A DNA stretch of 64,000 nucleotides from Flavivirga jejuensis (GCF_030540765.1 NZ_JAUOEL010000002.1:558001-622000), one strand, 5' to 3'. Shown: positions 35,577 through 45,268, counted from the stretch's first letter. Program-made: numbers and translations. Notes: generated by a model from the letters alone, not told the origin.

Positions 35577-37068
35577 AACTTCTTATTGTTTTTATTATAT
35601 TTTTGGTATGATTTATTGTAGTAATAGGATTAAGTATTGTAAACTTGAGATAAAACTCGTCGTTTACTTTAGTACTAGCTACTAAAACCTCTCCCGAAAA
35701 GAACATCGTTTTCTTGATGTGTTGATTCATCATGCAAGTGCTATGGGCTTTATTACTTTCTGGACGGTAACGAAAAACCAATGCCCCTAAATCTGAATGA
35801 GATAATAATTCAAAATCATTCTCAGCATCCAACATCACTGCGGTTTTTTTAGCAGTCTCAATAATCGTTTCTGTATACTCACCTAACTTATCTCTACCTA
35901 ATAAACGTAGTGTACACCAGAGTTTAAGAGCATCAAATCTACGAGTACTCTGCATAGTAGATTTATTGATTTGGGCAGGAAGTTCATCATAATCCTGATC
36001 TTTGGGATTAAGGTAATCTGCATGATGCTTAATGATATTAAGATGAAGTTTATTTTTAACAATAAATGCACTACTACTTATAGGTTGAAAAAAAGATTTG
36101 TGATAATCTATAGTCACAGAATCTGCTGATTCTATTCCGTTTAAGAGATGTCTGTATTTGTTGGTAAGCAATAATCCGCATCCGTATGCGGCATCAATAT
36201 GATACCATAAATTATAAGCCTTAGCAATTTTACCTAAATCATATAGAGGATCTAAGTTCCCAAAATCAGTTGTACCAGCTGTACCAATTATGGCAATAGG
36301 AATATTTCCAGATTTTTTTTCTTTTACTATTGCTTTCTCTAGTAAATCTGGAATCATTCTAAAACGATCATCCGTTTTTATTTTTATAATGGCTTGTTCC
36401 CCTAATCCCATCAATGAAGAATTTTTGAGATTGCTAAAATGTGCCTTTTCAGAAACGAAAATTTTAAACCGCTTCGCTTCTGGAGGGTTGCCATCTATCT
36501 TTATGTTATGTTTTAAATATTTTATAGCGTAATAATCACGAGCCAGTAAAAGCCCCATAAGATTACTTTGAGATCCACCAGCATTAAAAACCCCATCACA
36601 ATCAGTACCAAACCCTATTTGATCTCCTGTCCAAGAAATTAATTTACGCTCCATGAATGTACCTCCCGCACTCTGGTCGTAAGTATCTTGAGATGAATTT
36701 ATGGCACTAATCAATACTTCTGCAGCAAGAGCAGGGATAACTACAGGGCAATTTAAATGGGCTATATAATTAGGGAGGTGAAAAGCCGTTGCATGATTAA
36801 CATATAGTTTTTCTACCTCTTCAAAAAGGCTTTCATAACTCTCTAATGGTTTATCAAAATCAATTGTATTAAAAATGGATTGTAACGCTTCTGGTTTTAT
36901 ACCACTAAAAGGAGTTTTATTATCTTTTAAAAAATTTGAAACACATGTTCTGGCAATTTGGATTGCTTTTTTATAGTTCTCGTTTGAACCTTCGTGAAAA
37001 ATATCATCATATAAATACTGTGGGTTTTTAGCTAAAACTGTTGTAGATTTGAGTGTTTGATTGTTCAT
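35548..37068 (-). CDS. PLP-dependent diamine-forming decarboxylase (DDC/DABA/lysine decarboxylase family)
   Basis: A 506-residue group II decarboxylase. The PLP-binding Lys324 is in TIDYHKSFFQP, preceded by the Asp292 of WYHIDAAYGCGLL, FNAGGSQSNLMGLLLARDYY and FVSEKAHFS. Siderophore loci use this family either for 2,4-diaminobutyrate (giving diaminopropane, RhbB) or for lysine (giving cadaverine, DesA). No diaminobutyrate aminotransferase gene is present in the window, which favours lysine, by inference only. It is the second gene of the leftward operon, 22 bases after the nitroreductase. Confidence 0.9.
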   Translation of the reverse strand: MNNQTLKSTTVLAKNPQYLYDDIFHEGSNENYKKAIQIARTCVSNFLKDNKTPFSGIKPEALQSIFNTIDFDKPLESYESLFEEVEKLYVNHATAFHLPNYIAHLNCPVVIPALAAEVLISAINSSQDTYDQSAGGTFMERKLISWTGDQIGFGTDCDGVFNAGGSQSNLMGLLLARDYYAIKYLKHNIKIDGNPPEAKRFKIFVSEKAHFSNLKNSSLMGLGEQAIIKIKTDDRFRMIPDLLEKAIVKEKKSGNIPIAIIGTAGTTDFGNLDPLYDLGKIAKAYNLWYHIDAAYGCGLLLTNKYRHLLNGIESADSVTIDYHKSFFQPISSSAFIVKNKLHLNIIKHHADYLNPKDQDYDELPAQINKSTMQSTRRFDALKLWCTLRLLGRDKLGEYTETIIETAKKTAVMLDAENDFELLSHSDLGALVFRYRPESNKAHSTCMMNQHIKKTMFFSGEVLVASTKVNDEFYLKFTILNPITTINHTKNIIKTIRSYGQEYLQAI

Positions 37069-37090
37069 GTTTAGTGTTTTAATATTGATT

Positions 37091-37723
37091 TTAGGTTAAC
37101 CAAGTAACTTTTTGATTTAGTGCAGTTCTCTTTTTTTTAGAGATATGGTTTACATGATCAAAATGACCGATATAAAAAAGCCCCAACGATTTTTCATTAT
37201 CTTTAAGCCCCATTGTTTTTACATAATCTATGTCGCTTTGCGATGTACTCCAATAAGATCCCAAATTATGAGCTGTGCATGTTAAAGCCATATTTTGTAC
37301 TGCCGAAGAAATGGCAGCAATTTCTTCCCATTCTGGTAAGTTTATTTTAGAATTTCGTACCAGAATAAGACCAATAACACAAGCGGCATTTAAGGGGTAT
37401 TCTAACAAAAAACGGTGTTTCTTAACCGCTTCATCTTTAGATAGTTTTTCGGCATAATAATCTTTATAATATTCAGACATATAGTAGCCCAGTTTCTTTA
37501 AATAGTCTTCTTTAAAAACAATAAACCGCCAAGGTTCGGTCATTTTATGAGTGGGAGCCCAAGTCGCATTCGTTAATATTTCTTCAAGGGTATTTTTTGG
37601 AATTTCTTTTTTAATAAACGCATCTGCAAATATGCTTCTACGTTTACGAATAACAGTTGTTATTGTATTTTGCTCCTTTTCATTAGAAGGACATAAAGTA
37701 GGTTGGGACTTGTTATTTCTCAT
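37091..37723 (-). CDS. Nitroreductase family protein
   Basis: A 210-residue FMN-dependent oxidoreductase with the family pattern VIRKRRSIFADAFIKKEIPKN, ATWAPTHKMTEPWRFIVFKE, IAAISSAVQNMALTCTAHNLG and YIGHFD. As first gene of the siderophore operon it could supply a reductive step, for example release of iron from the ferric siderophore or flavin recycling, but no experiment or special motif shows this. About 15 of its first codons are repeated in the adjacent tandem duplication (37914-37955). Confidence 0.88.
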   Translation of the reverse strand: MRNNKSQPTLCPSNEKEQNTITTVIRKRRSIFADAFIKKEIPKNTLEEILTNATWAPTHKMTEPWRFIVFKEDYLKKLGYYMSEYYKDYYAEKLSKDEAVKKHRFLLEYPLNAACVIGLILVRNSKINLPEWEEIAAISSAVQNMALTCTAHNLGSYWSTSQSDIDYVKTMGLKDNEKSLGLFYIGHFDHVNHISKKKRTALNQKVTWLT

Positions 37724-37804
37724 GAATTAATAGCTGCTATTTTTTGAATAAAATGTATATTTATCCGACATTATTATTTTACATATTTCTCAATTAATTT
37801 CCCA

Positions 37805-37812
37805 CAAATTTA
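37805..37812 (-). promoter_or_regulatory. -7 box for the leftward siderophore operon
   Basis: On the minus strand TAAATTTG matches TAnnTTTG, 82 bases before the nitroreductase start. The duplicate equivalent is at 38038-38045. Confidence 0.45.
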
Positions 37813-37817
37813 TATAA

Positions 37818-37846
37818 TTATTTTTATTCAGTCTAAATAAAAATAA
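37818..37846. promoter_or_regulatory. 29-bp palindromic operator candidate, copy 1
   Basis: TTATTTTTATT and AATAAAAATAA are perfect 11-bp arms around cagtcta; counting inner bases, 13 of 14 pairs match around a central T. It sits between the two divergent -7 boxes. Given the iron-uptake genes on both sides, a Fur- or DtxR-type repressor site is likely. Confidence 0.6.
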
Positions 37847-38050
37847 TATATTTGAAAATACATTCATATTTTAAACTCTAAAACATGAACACAATTCACA
37901 ACTAGGTTAAAAAATTAGAAGGATCTAAAGTAGATTGGGACTTGTTATTTCTCATGAATTAATAGTTGCTATTTTTTTTTGAATAAAATGTATTTATCCG
38001 ACATTATTATTTTACAGGGTTGACAATTAATTTCCCACAAATTTATATAA

Positions 38051-38079
38051 TTATTTTTATTCAGTCTAAATAAAAATAA
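38051..38079. promoter_or_regulatory. 29-bp palindromic operator candidate, copy 2
   Basis: It is identical to 37818-37846. It abuts the -7 box at 38080-38087, so a bound repressor would block the promoter of the oxygenase gene. Confidence 0.6.
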
Positions 38080-38087
38080 TATATTTG
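38080..38087 (+). promoter_or_regulatory. -7 box for the oxygenase gene
   Basis: TATATTTG directly follows the palindrome and precedes the ATG at 38118 by 30 bases. Its twin in copy 1 lies at 37847-37854. Confidence 0.55.
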
Positions 38088-38117
38088 AAAAGATATTCAC
38101 ATTTTAAACTCCAAAAC

Positions 38118-39251
38118 ATGAACTCAATTCACAACGAGATTAACAAAACAAATTATGATGAATTATTAACCAATTCAAACACACACACACCTCCTATGGC
38201 GCCATTGATAATAGAAATTACGCCTAAAGAGCAAAATACTATTATGAGGATAGGACACCTTCTTACTCAAGCTTTCGATAGTTATGAAGACGTTAACTAT
38301 ATCTCTAAAATTCATCTTTATGCTTTTCAATTTCTCCCAGAACGCATTACCAGACTTTTAAATAATTTTAGTACAGATTTTTCAAAAAATCAATATGGAG
38401 CAATTGTTTTTAGAGGGCTAATAGATGTAGATCAGGAAGCCTTAGGCGCTACACCTCCTAGTTGGCAAAGTGTAGACTATAAAAAATTAAATATCTACGG
38501 ATTTATATGTTCGCTGTTACATGGTGCAATTCCTTCAAAGCCTGTACAATATTTTGCTCAAAGAAAAGGAGGGGGAATTATGCATGCCATAATACCAGAT
38601 GCAAACATGGATTATTCACAAACTGGATCTGGATCTAAAACAGATTTATTTGTACATACAGAAGATGCCTTTTTATATAACCAAGCAGATTTTATAAGCT
38701 TATTGTATTTACGTAATGAAGAAGAAGTCCCTTCATCGTTATATTCAATACGATCACATGGCGCTATAGATCATGATATGAATGCATTATTCGAAGAAAT
38801 ATACAAATGTCCTAAAGATGGAAATTATAATATTGAAAACGAGAAAGTAAATGACGAACTAACATCTATTTTATATGGAAATAAAGAATGGCCTTTTATG
38901 AGATTTGATGCAGCAGAACAAATTTTTAATGAAAAAGTTGAACAAAGTCCAAAAGCTATGAAAAATTTGTTGCGTTTTTGGAATAAGGCTAAGTCCTTAA
39001 TTTACAATAAATTTATTCCAGATTCTGGAGACTTAATTTTTGTTAATAACCATTTATGTGCTCATGGTAGGAGTTCGTTTGTTGCTGGACAAAAAATGAA
39101 AAATGGAAACATTATAAAATGTGAAAGAAGGCAAATGTTACGAATGATGAGTAAAACCAGTTTAATTAATATCCGACATGTAACGCATATTAATGATCCC
39201 TACTTAATTATAGAAGAACATTATGGAAAACTCTTCGACTTAGAAGATTAA
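38118..39251 (+). CDS. TauD/clavaminate-synthase-like Fe(II)/2-oxoglutarate oxygenase
   Basis: I use the ATG at 38118 (377 residues); a frame can be opened at a TTG at 38085, but that TTG is part of the -7 box. The iron ligands are His180 and Glu182 in FVHTEDAF and His316 in LCAHGRSSF; HxE instead of HxD is typical of the amino-acid hydroxylases VioC and AsnO. DSGDLIFVNNHLC precedes the distal histidine, and CERRQMLRM holds the 2-oxoglutarate-binding arginine. Such enzymes hydroxylate free or carrier-bound amino acids. The gene diverges from the siderophore operon, so beta-hydroxylation of a siderophore building block is a reasonable guess. Confidence 0.85.
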   Translation: MNSIHNEINKTNYDELLTNSNTHTPPMAPLIIEITPKEQNTIMRIGHLLTQAFDSYEDVNYISKIHLYAFQFLPERITRLLNNFSTDFSKNQYGAIVFRGLIDVDQEALGATPPSWQSVDYKKLNIYGFICSLLHGAIPSKPVQYFAQRKGGGIMHAIIPDANMDYSQTGSGSKTDLFVHTEDAFLYNQADFISLLYLRNEEEVPSSLYSIRSHGAIDHDMNALFEEIYKCPKDGNYNIENEKVNDELTSILYGNKEWPFMRFDAAEQIFNEKVEQSPKAMKNLLRFWNKAKSLIYNKFIPDSGDLIFVNNHLCAHGRSSFVAGQKMKNGNIIKCERRQMLRMMSKTSLINIRHVTHINDPYLIIEEHYGKLFDLED

Positions 39252-39374
39252 TTTAAATATACATATTTCGAAAACAATATGTTATGACATCCAATTAATT
39301 AAATTGTCTTAATTATTAAAAATTAAGAAAAAAAACAGATTGGGATTCTAAATAATTAATTTAATTTCGCCGTC

Positions 39375-39398
39375 TTTATTTAGACTTATTAAAAATAA
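39375..39398. promoter_or_regulatory. Operator-like motif before the second TonB receptor
   Basis: The 24 bases match the reverse complement of the 29-bp palindrome at 38051-38079 in 22 positions (shared TTTATTTAGACT and TAAAAATAA). It ends 4 bases before the start codon. Confidence 0.5.
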
Positions 39399-39402
39399 TA
39401 AC

Positions 39403-41817
39403 ATGACAATTACAAAAAAAATTTGTACTAGCATTACCATATTATGTTTTCTTGCATATGGTTTTGGCCAAACTGGCAACATTAAAGGAAAAATAACCGA
39501 TACTGAGGGTAAACCTGTCGAATTCGCAAATGTGATATTAAAGAACACCGAAAAAGGGACTATGACAGATATCAATGGTAACTATTCTATTGAAGCCGTA
39601 GAAAAAGGAGAACACCTCCTATTAGTCTCTTACGTTTCTTATAAAACATTGAAAAAAAATGTTACGATTAGAGTAGATGAAACTCTAGAAGTAGATTTTA
39701 TACTTGAAGCAAACGACATTGAATTATATGAAGTAATAATATCCGCTGGTAGAACTTCAGAAAAACTATCTGAAGTTCCAGCTTCAATTACAGTTGTAGG
39801 CTTAAAAGAATTAAAAAATCTAGGTACTAACACGACCAATATTAGTGATATTTTGGAATTTGCTGTACCAGGGATGGCACCAAGCACGGGTACTTTTTCA
39901 AGTTGGGGACAAACCTTACGTGGTCGTCGGGCATTAATAATGGTAGATGGTATTCCACAATCTACACCTTTACGTAATGGACTGGTTGATATAAATAGTG
40001 TTCAGCCTAATGACATTTCAAGAGTTGAAGTTTTAAAAGGTGCTGCTGCTATTTACGGTAATGGCGGCGATGGTGGTATTATAAACTATATTACAAAGAA
40101 TGCTGATAAAAACGCCCAGATTTCTGGTAGTTCTAATGTCTGGACTACAAGTAATTTATCAAAAACAGATGATGCTTTTGGCTGGGGAGTTCAGCAATCA
40201 TTAAATGGTGGTTTAGATAAAGTTTCGTATTATATATCAGGAAGTTTTGAAAAAACGGGGACTAAGTATGATGGTAATGGAGACATAATATCTCCAACTT
40301 ATGGTTTGGATAATACCAAAATATTTAGTGTATTAGGAAAAGTAGGTTACCAGATTAATGATAAACAGACTGTTGATGTTATGTTCAACCATTACAAGTC
40401 TAGTCAAGAAACGCCTTATGTAGCTCAGTTAGGAGCGCTAGAGATATATAACGCTTCTGGTGACTATAAAATCACTCCAACTATAGGTGTTTTACCTACA
40501 GCCGAAAACCCAATATCGGAGGAAGCTGTAGGCTCTGGAATTACAACTACGAATGCTCAATTAAAATATGAATTAAGTGAAATATTTAATGGTACTACCA
40601 AGTTTGCTGCAGATTTATATTATCAAAAGGGGAAAAATATTTTCTTTTATGATGCCACCTATTTTGATGGGGGAGGACAAACAGTTGTAAATACAGATAA
40701 ATTAGGTTTTAGACCCATTTTAAACACTAAATTAAATTTAGAATTCCCGCTTACAATATCATTTACTTATGGGCTTGATTTATTAAAAGACAAAACCAAC
40801 CAAGGTTTGTTAGATGGTCGTATTTGGGCACCAAACTTAGATTTATTAAGTATCGCGCCATTTGTTCAGGCAAAATTTAAATTTAAAGAGGATTGGGTTT
40901 TTAAAGCAGGCTTGCGTTACGAAGATATGAGCGTAACCATTAAGGATTTTTCTACTTTACCAGTTTCACCAACTAGAGATGATAATTTTACCAACCCCAT
41001 TGATATTGAAGGAGGAGAATTAGAATTTTCCAACACATCTTTAAATGTAGGTATTAGGTATATTAAAAACGATGAATTTATTCCGTATGCCAGCTTTTCC
41101 CAAGGGTTCACGCTCCCAGATATTGGAAGGGTAGTTAGAGGTGGAACTTCTACAAATGTTAATAATATTAACCCGCAAGCTATAAAAACTAATAATTATG
41201 AATTTGGTTTCTTATCTAAATTTAAACATGTAAGATTTGAAGCAGTCGGCTACTATAGTACTTCTAATCTGGGACTTAATCTTATTAGAATTGAAGATAC
41301 CGATCAACTGGTACAGTCCATGTCACCACAAAGTGTTTATGGGGCAGAGGTTTCGACAGATTTTACATTTTTAGATGACCATTTACAATTTGGCGTTTCG
41401 TATTCGTATGTAGAAGGCCTGGAACACGATCCTGAAGATGCGACTACCCTTACTTATATAGGTGGTGATGTTATTTCTCCTGCAAAAACAACAGCTTATA
41501 TAAATGTTAGACCTCTAAGAAAGCTATCAACGTCATTAAGGTTGATACATATTAGCGATAGAGAACGATTTAATGTAAACGAAAATGAAGGTGTTTTTAC
41601 TTATAGTTACACCGAAGTGCCTGTAACAGGGTATACATTGGTTAATTTTTCGAGCAGTTATAAAGCAACAGAAAAAATATCTATTTCATTAGGTATAAAT
41701 AATTTATTTAATAAATTCTTCTTACCTCCTAGGTCGCAATGGGCATCAACAACAAGAACTTATAATTCAGCAGGAGAGGGAATCAACGGCAGATTGGCCG
41801 TTAGCTATAACTTTTAA
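39403..41817 (+). CDS. TonB-dependent receptor (FecA-like)
   Basis: An 804-residue outer-membrane receptor with signal peptide (cut near GFGQ, residue 23), a carboxypeptidase-regulatory-like domain (NIKGKITDTEGKPVEFANVI), a TonB-box/plug region at 115-235 (SAGRTSEKLSEVPASITVV, GRRALIMVDGIPQSTPLR, VEVLKGAAAIYGNGGDGGII) and a 22-strand barrel ending in NGRLAVSYNF, the usual terminal Phe. LEKGEHLL-type and IYGNGGDGGIINYITK wording is typical of siderophore/ferric citrate receptors. It lies 151 bases after the oxygenase and has its own operator-like motif. Two receptors in one locus may take up the own siderophore and a precursor or foreign one. Confidence 0.93.
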   Translation: MTITKKICTSITILCFLAYGFGQTGNIKGKITDTEGKPVEFANVILKNTEKGTMTDINGNYSIEAVEKGEHLLLVSYVSYKTLKKNVTIRVDETLEVDFILEANDIELYEVIISAGRTSEKLSEVPASITVVGLKELKNLGTNTTNISDILEFAVPGMAPSTGTFSSWGQTLRGRRALIMVDGIPQSTPLRNGLVDINSVQPNDISRVEVLKGAAAIYGNGGDGGIINYITKNADKNAQISGSSNVWTTSNLSKTDDAFGWGVQQSLNGGLDKVSYYISGSFEKTGTKYDGNGDIISPTYGLDNTKIFSVLGKVGYQINDKQTVDVMFNHYKSSQETPYVAQLGALEIYNASGDYKITPTIGVLPTAENPISEEAVGSGITTTNAQLKYELSEIFNGTTKFAADLYYQKGKNIFFYDATYFDGGGQTVVNTDKLGFRPILNTKLNLEFPLTISFTYGLDLLKDKTNQGLLDGRIWAPNLDLLSIAPFVQAKFKFKEDWVFKAGLRYEDMSVTIKDFSTLPVSPTRDDNFTNPIDIEGGELEFSNTSLNVGIRYIKNDEFIPYASFSQGFTLPDIGRVVRGGTSTNVNNINPQAIKTNNYEFGFLSKFKHVRFEAVGYYSTSNLGLNLIRIEDTDQLVQSMSPQSVYGAEVSTDFTFLDDHLQFGVSYSYVEGLEHDPEDATTLTYIGGDVISPAKTTAYINVRPLRKLSTSLRLIHISDRERFNVNENEGVFTYSYTEVPVTGYTLVNFSSSYKATEKISISLGINNLFNKFFLPPRSQWASTTRTYNSAGEGINGRLAVSYNF

Positions 41818-41837
41818 AACATCTAATTTTAACAAAG

Positions 41838-42372
41838 ACACTGTCTAAAAAGTGTCATTCTGAATATTACCGAGAAACAAAATATATTTTGTTTCGAAAG
41901 TAGCAGCAAAAACTGTAAAGAATCTCTAAAAATTTTAATACTTTAATTTTTAGAGATTCTTCATTTTGTTCTGGATGACATTACCCTCGAACAAAATGAG
42001 ATCGCTATGTCATCCAGAGATCTGTGTTAAAAATTTTAACTAGCGGATGAAATGACGTAATAGGGGTGTCATTCAGAAGGCTATCGAAAACAAAATATAT
42101 TTTGTTTGAAGATATAAGCGAAGCTTACGACTGAAGAATCTTAAGAGATTAATGATAAAGATTCTTCGCTGCGCTCTGAATGACAAACAATTGAAAGTCA
42201 GCTATTTACAAAACACATCAATGGTAGGAGGAACGACTGAAGAATCTCTTAAATTTCAATGTTTTTATTTTTAGATAAATAAGATTCTTCGACTCCGACA
42301 ATTGTCGGAATGCTCTGATTGACAAAACTTTGCTCTGAATGATAAAGTTCATCACTTTTTAGAATTCCTTTT
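41838..42372. repeat. Composite of dispersed repeat family A
   Basis: The block opens with gtctaaaaagtgtcattctg and closes with ttcatcactttttag. Between them lie at least three partial units, each with an AAGATTCTTC/GAAGAATCTT palindrome (about 41930-41965, 42130-42170, 42240-42295). The part 42069-42370 is the reverse complement of 20466-20727. It appears that elements inserted into one another. Nothing codes for protein between 41818 and 42551. Confidence 0.7.
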
Positions 42373-42551
42373 AGACCCCTCTGTTTTTTAAAAATTTATG
42401 GAGATTAAAAAAGACTCTATCCCTCCTTCCTCACTTCGCTAAGTACTCTAAACACTTGGTTAATCAAATAATTTAACAAAAAAGAATGAGCATAAAATTA
42501 TGGAACGGTTTTCTATCTGTTTTTTATAGAAATTCAGCTCCCCTTCTCCAC

Positions 42552-42959
42552 CTACATCATCCCTAAAGACTCCATGATAACTATTGGATTCCAATAATCC
42601 ACATATTTGATAATTTCACCAGCATCATTAGTCGTTACAATCGATATATATTTTTGGATAAACGCATTTTTTGTAGAAAGTGCTACACCCTCACAATCGA
42701 ACTCAACAATAGCCAAATTAGGGTTTGCAGTTGGGTGAAAATTTAAGTTTTTGTATGTTACTTTAAACTGCTCGGGGAAATTTTTCATATAGTCATATAA
42801 AGCGGTCCTTCCCTCCACTTTTTTGGGAAATCCTTTCGGAGCATATGGAACTTCCAAAACACCATTTTTTGCGAATAAGTTTGACCAATCAGAGATTTTT
42901 CCTTGTGAAAGACAAGCTAAATGGTTTTTGAATGTTTCCTCTGCCCTATTTTTAATCAT
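42552..42959 (-). CDS. Nuclear transport factor 2/SnoaL-like protein
   Basis: A 135-residue single-domain protein with the cone-shaped NTF2 fold pattern: CLSQGKISDWSNLFAKNGVLE, YAPKGFPKKVEGRTALYDYM and a C-terminal GEIIKYVDYWNPIVIMESLG. The ending DYWNP is shared with PhzA/B-like and other SnoaL proteins that bind small hydrophobic molecules or act as isomerases. No operon partner exists: repeats lie downstream and pyrF lies upstream on the same strand 168 bases away. Function unknown. Confidence 0.75.
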   Translation of the reverse strand: MIKNRAEETFKNHLACLSQGKISDWSNLFAKNGVLEVPYAPKGFPKKVEGRTALYDYMKNFPEQFKVTYKNLNFHPTANPNLAIVEFDCEGVALSTKNAFIQKYISIVTTNDAGEIIKYVDYWNPIVIMESLGMM

Positions 42960-43127
42960 GTCATTAATTTTTTACGGTTACACCCATAAAAATAAGACAA
43001 AAATAGTCGAAAAACAAGAAGTTATATCTATCTCTCTAGCACTTGAGATTAAACCCTAATAATAAAAAAGTCGTCACCCACAACTATAAATATTCTTTCT
43101 ATAGATGGGCTTTATTAGTAAATTAAA

Positions 43128-43946
43128 TCAAAGACGATTCAATTCAATCGCCATCTCTTCTTGGAGTTGCTTAGCTTTCATTGCAGCAGCTTTAGCAAAA
43201 TCGGCTTCCTTAGATACATAAATAATTCCACGAGAAGAATTAATAAGTAAGCCCACTTGATGATTCATTCCGTATTTACAAACATCTTGTAAATTACCTC
43301 CTTGAGCACCAACTCCAGGCACTAATAAAAAACGATCTGGAATAATCTGTCTAATATCTGCTAAATATTCGGCTTTCGTAGCCCCAACTACATACATTAG
43401 GTTTTCTGAATGCTCCCATGTTTTAGACGTTTCTAAAACATGCTTATACAATTCTTTTCCATCAACCTTTTTTGTTTGAAAATCGAACGCACCTTGATTC
43501 GATGTTAACGCTAACAATATGGTGTGTTTATTTTCGAAAGCTAAAAAAGGTTCCACAGAATCTTTGCCCATATAAGGAGCAACAGTTACAGAATCGAAAG
43601 CCAAATCATCGAAAAAAGCTTTGGCATACATCGTACTTGTATTACCAATATCGCCTCGTTTAGCATCTGCAATAGTAAAAATTTCGGGATGCTTTTCATT
43701 TAAATAGTGGATAGTTTTTTCTAAAGATTTCCATCCTTTTAAACCATAAGCCTCATAAAACGCCGTATTCGGTTTATAAGCCACACATAAATGATGTGTC
43801 GCATCAATAATTGCTTTATTGAAAGCAAAAATGGGATCTTCTTCTTTTAAAAGATGTGCTGGTATTTTATTTAAATCAACATCTAATCCTATACATAAAA
43901 AGGATTTCTTTTTTTTGATTTGCTGAACAAGTTGGTTTGTCGTCAT
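43128..43946 (-). CDS. pyrF: Orotidine 5'-phosphate decarboxylase (type 2)
   Basis: A 272-residue enzyme catalysing OMP to UMP, the last step of de novo pyrimidine synthesis. The catalytic K-D pair is in the signature [36 protein letters not shown] near the N-terminus and [11 protein letters not shown] with INSSRGIIY near the end are typical of the longer type 2 group. It is 127 bases downstream of prfA on the same strand; the spacer contains a CTTTCC/GGAAAG hairpin near 44048. Confidence 0.95.
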   Translation of the reverse strand: MTTNQLVQQIKKKKSFLCIGLDVDLNKIPAHLLKEEDPIFAFNKAIIDATHHLCVAYKPNTAFYEAYGLKGWKSLEKTIHYLNEKHPEIFTIADAKRGDIGNTSTMYAKAFFDDLAFDSVTVAPYMGKDSVEPFLAFENKHTILLALTSNQGAFDFQTKKVDGKELYKHVLETSKTWEHSENLMYVVGATKAEYLADIRQIIPDRFLLVPGVGAQGGNLQDVCKYGMNHQVGLLINSSRGIIYVSKEADFAKAAAMKAKQLQEEMAIELNRL

Positions 43947-44073
43947 GCCTACTTAATCCTCCAAAGGAGGGAACTATTATATATTTACTCTTATAATTTC
44001 TCTTATTATCCTGATGCTAACATCTACTTTTTCAGCGGCGTGTCTTTCCCTTCAGGAAAGAGTCCGATAAGGA

Positions 44074-45150
44074 TTAAATCACATCATCATTAGCCTTTAA
44101 CTTTTCAGTATTTTCAGCTAGCATCAATTCATCTAATATTTTTTGAATATCACCGTTTACAATATTACTCAAATCGTAAAGTGTTAAACCTATTCTATGA
44201 TCGGTTACACGGCCTTGTGAATAATTATAGGTTCTAATCTTCGCACTCCTATCACCAGAAGATACCATACTACCACGTTTTGCTGCATCTTCTGCATTCT
44301 TCTTTGCCAATTCCAATTCATATAAACGCGAGCGTAATACTTTAAAAGCTTTTTCTTTGTTTTTATGCTGTGACTTCTGGTCTTGACATTGCGCCACCAA
44401 GCCTGTTGGAATATGTGTTAAACGTACTGCCGAATAGGTTGTATTTACAGATTGACCTCCTGGTCCTGATGAACAGAAAAAGTCAATACGCACCTCTTTT
44501 GGATTGATTTCTACATCAAACTCCTCTGCTTCTGGAAATACCATAACCGTAGCAGCACTTGTATGCACACGCCCTTGCGTTTCGGTTTGTGGCACACGTT
44601 GCACACGGTGTACGCCTGCTTCAAATTTTAAAGTTCCATAAACATCTTCGCCACTAACCTCAAACTGAATTTCTTTAAAACCGCCATTAGTTCCTTCACT
44701 AAAATCTACAGTATCAACACGCCAACCTCTTCCTTCACAATATTTAGTATACATTCTAAATAAATCCCCCGCAAAAATACTAGCTTCATCACCACCAGTC
44801 CCCGCTCGTAATTCAACCACCGCATTCTTAGCATCTTCGGGGTCTTTAGGTATTAAAAGCACTTTTATTTCTTCTTCTAACACAGGAATACCTTCTTTAG
44901 CCTCATCATATTGCATTTTAGCCATTTCTACCATTTCGGCATCACTACCATCTGCAATAATAGATTCGGCTTCCTTCAAATTATCTGTAAGCTCTATGTA
45001 TAACTCTCGCTTATCCATAAGAATTCGCAAGTCTTTATACTCTCTATTAAGTTCTACATAACGCTTTTGATCTGTAATAATGTCGGGTTGAATAATTAAA
45101 TCACTAACCTCATCAAAACGCTGTTTTATTATTTGTAATTTCTCTAACAT
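44074..45150 (-). CDS. prfA: Peptide chain release factor 1
   Basis: A 358-residue release factor that ends translation at UAA and UAG. The peptidyl-tRNA hydrolysis motif is GGQ at 231-233 ([18 protein letters not shown]). The codon-reading tripeptide is PQT at 187-189 (E. coli RF1 has PAT), and the neighbouring [20 protein letters not shown] is otherwise canonical. Length is standard. It is followed by pyrF. Confidence 0.97.
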   Translation of the reverse strand: MLEKLQIIKQRFDEVSDLIIQPDIITDQKRYVELNREYKDLRILMDKRELYIELTDNLKEAESIIADGSDAEMVEMAKMQYDEAKEGIPVLEEEIKVLLIPKDPEDAKNAVVELRAGTGGDEASIFAGDLFRMYTKYCEGRGWRVDTVDFSEGTNGGFKEIQFEVSGEDVYGTLKFEAGVHRVQRVPQTETQGRVHTSAATVMVFPEAEEFDVEINPKEVRIDFFCSSGPGGQSVNTTYSAVRLTHIPTGLVAQCQDQKSQHKNKEKAFKVLRSRLYELELAKKNAEDAAKRGSMVSSGDRSAKIRTYNYSQGRVTDHRIGLTLYDLSNIVNGDIQKILDELMLAENTEKLKANDDVI

Positions 45151-45268
45151 CTACCTTTTTAATTGGGAATCAAAAATACGATAATTTATGAATTTTTAGC
45201 ACGAATACACATTCCTATTAATCATTAAGTTAGAATAATACTCAACTTCTATCGTTTCTAAATAATAT

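Larger units (their letters stand above)
37681..38144. repeat. Tandem duplication of the divergent promoter region (2 x ~232 bp)
   Basis: Copy 1 is 37681-37910 and copy 2 is 37914-38144, at an offset of 232-233 bases. Each holds the first codons of the nitroreductase (gggacttgttatttctcatg), the whole intergenic region and the first codons of the oxygenase. Copy 1 contains a dead start of the oxygenase gene: ATG at 37885, then a stop after six codons. The copies differ by point changes and one AT deletion, so the event is not recent. Confidence 0.9.

Noticed and set aside
42486-42566. 26-codon ORF near the SnoaL-like gene
   Set aside because: Overlaps the 3' end of a convergent gene and has no supporting signals.
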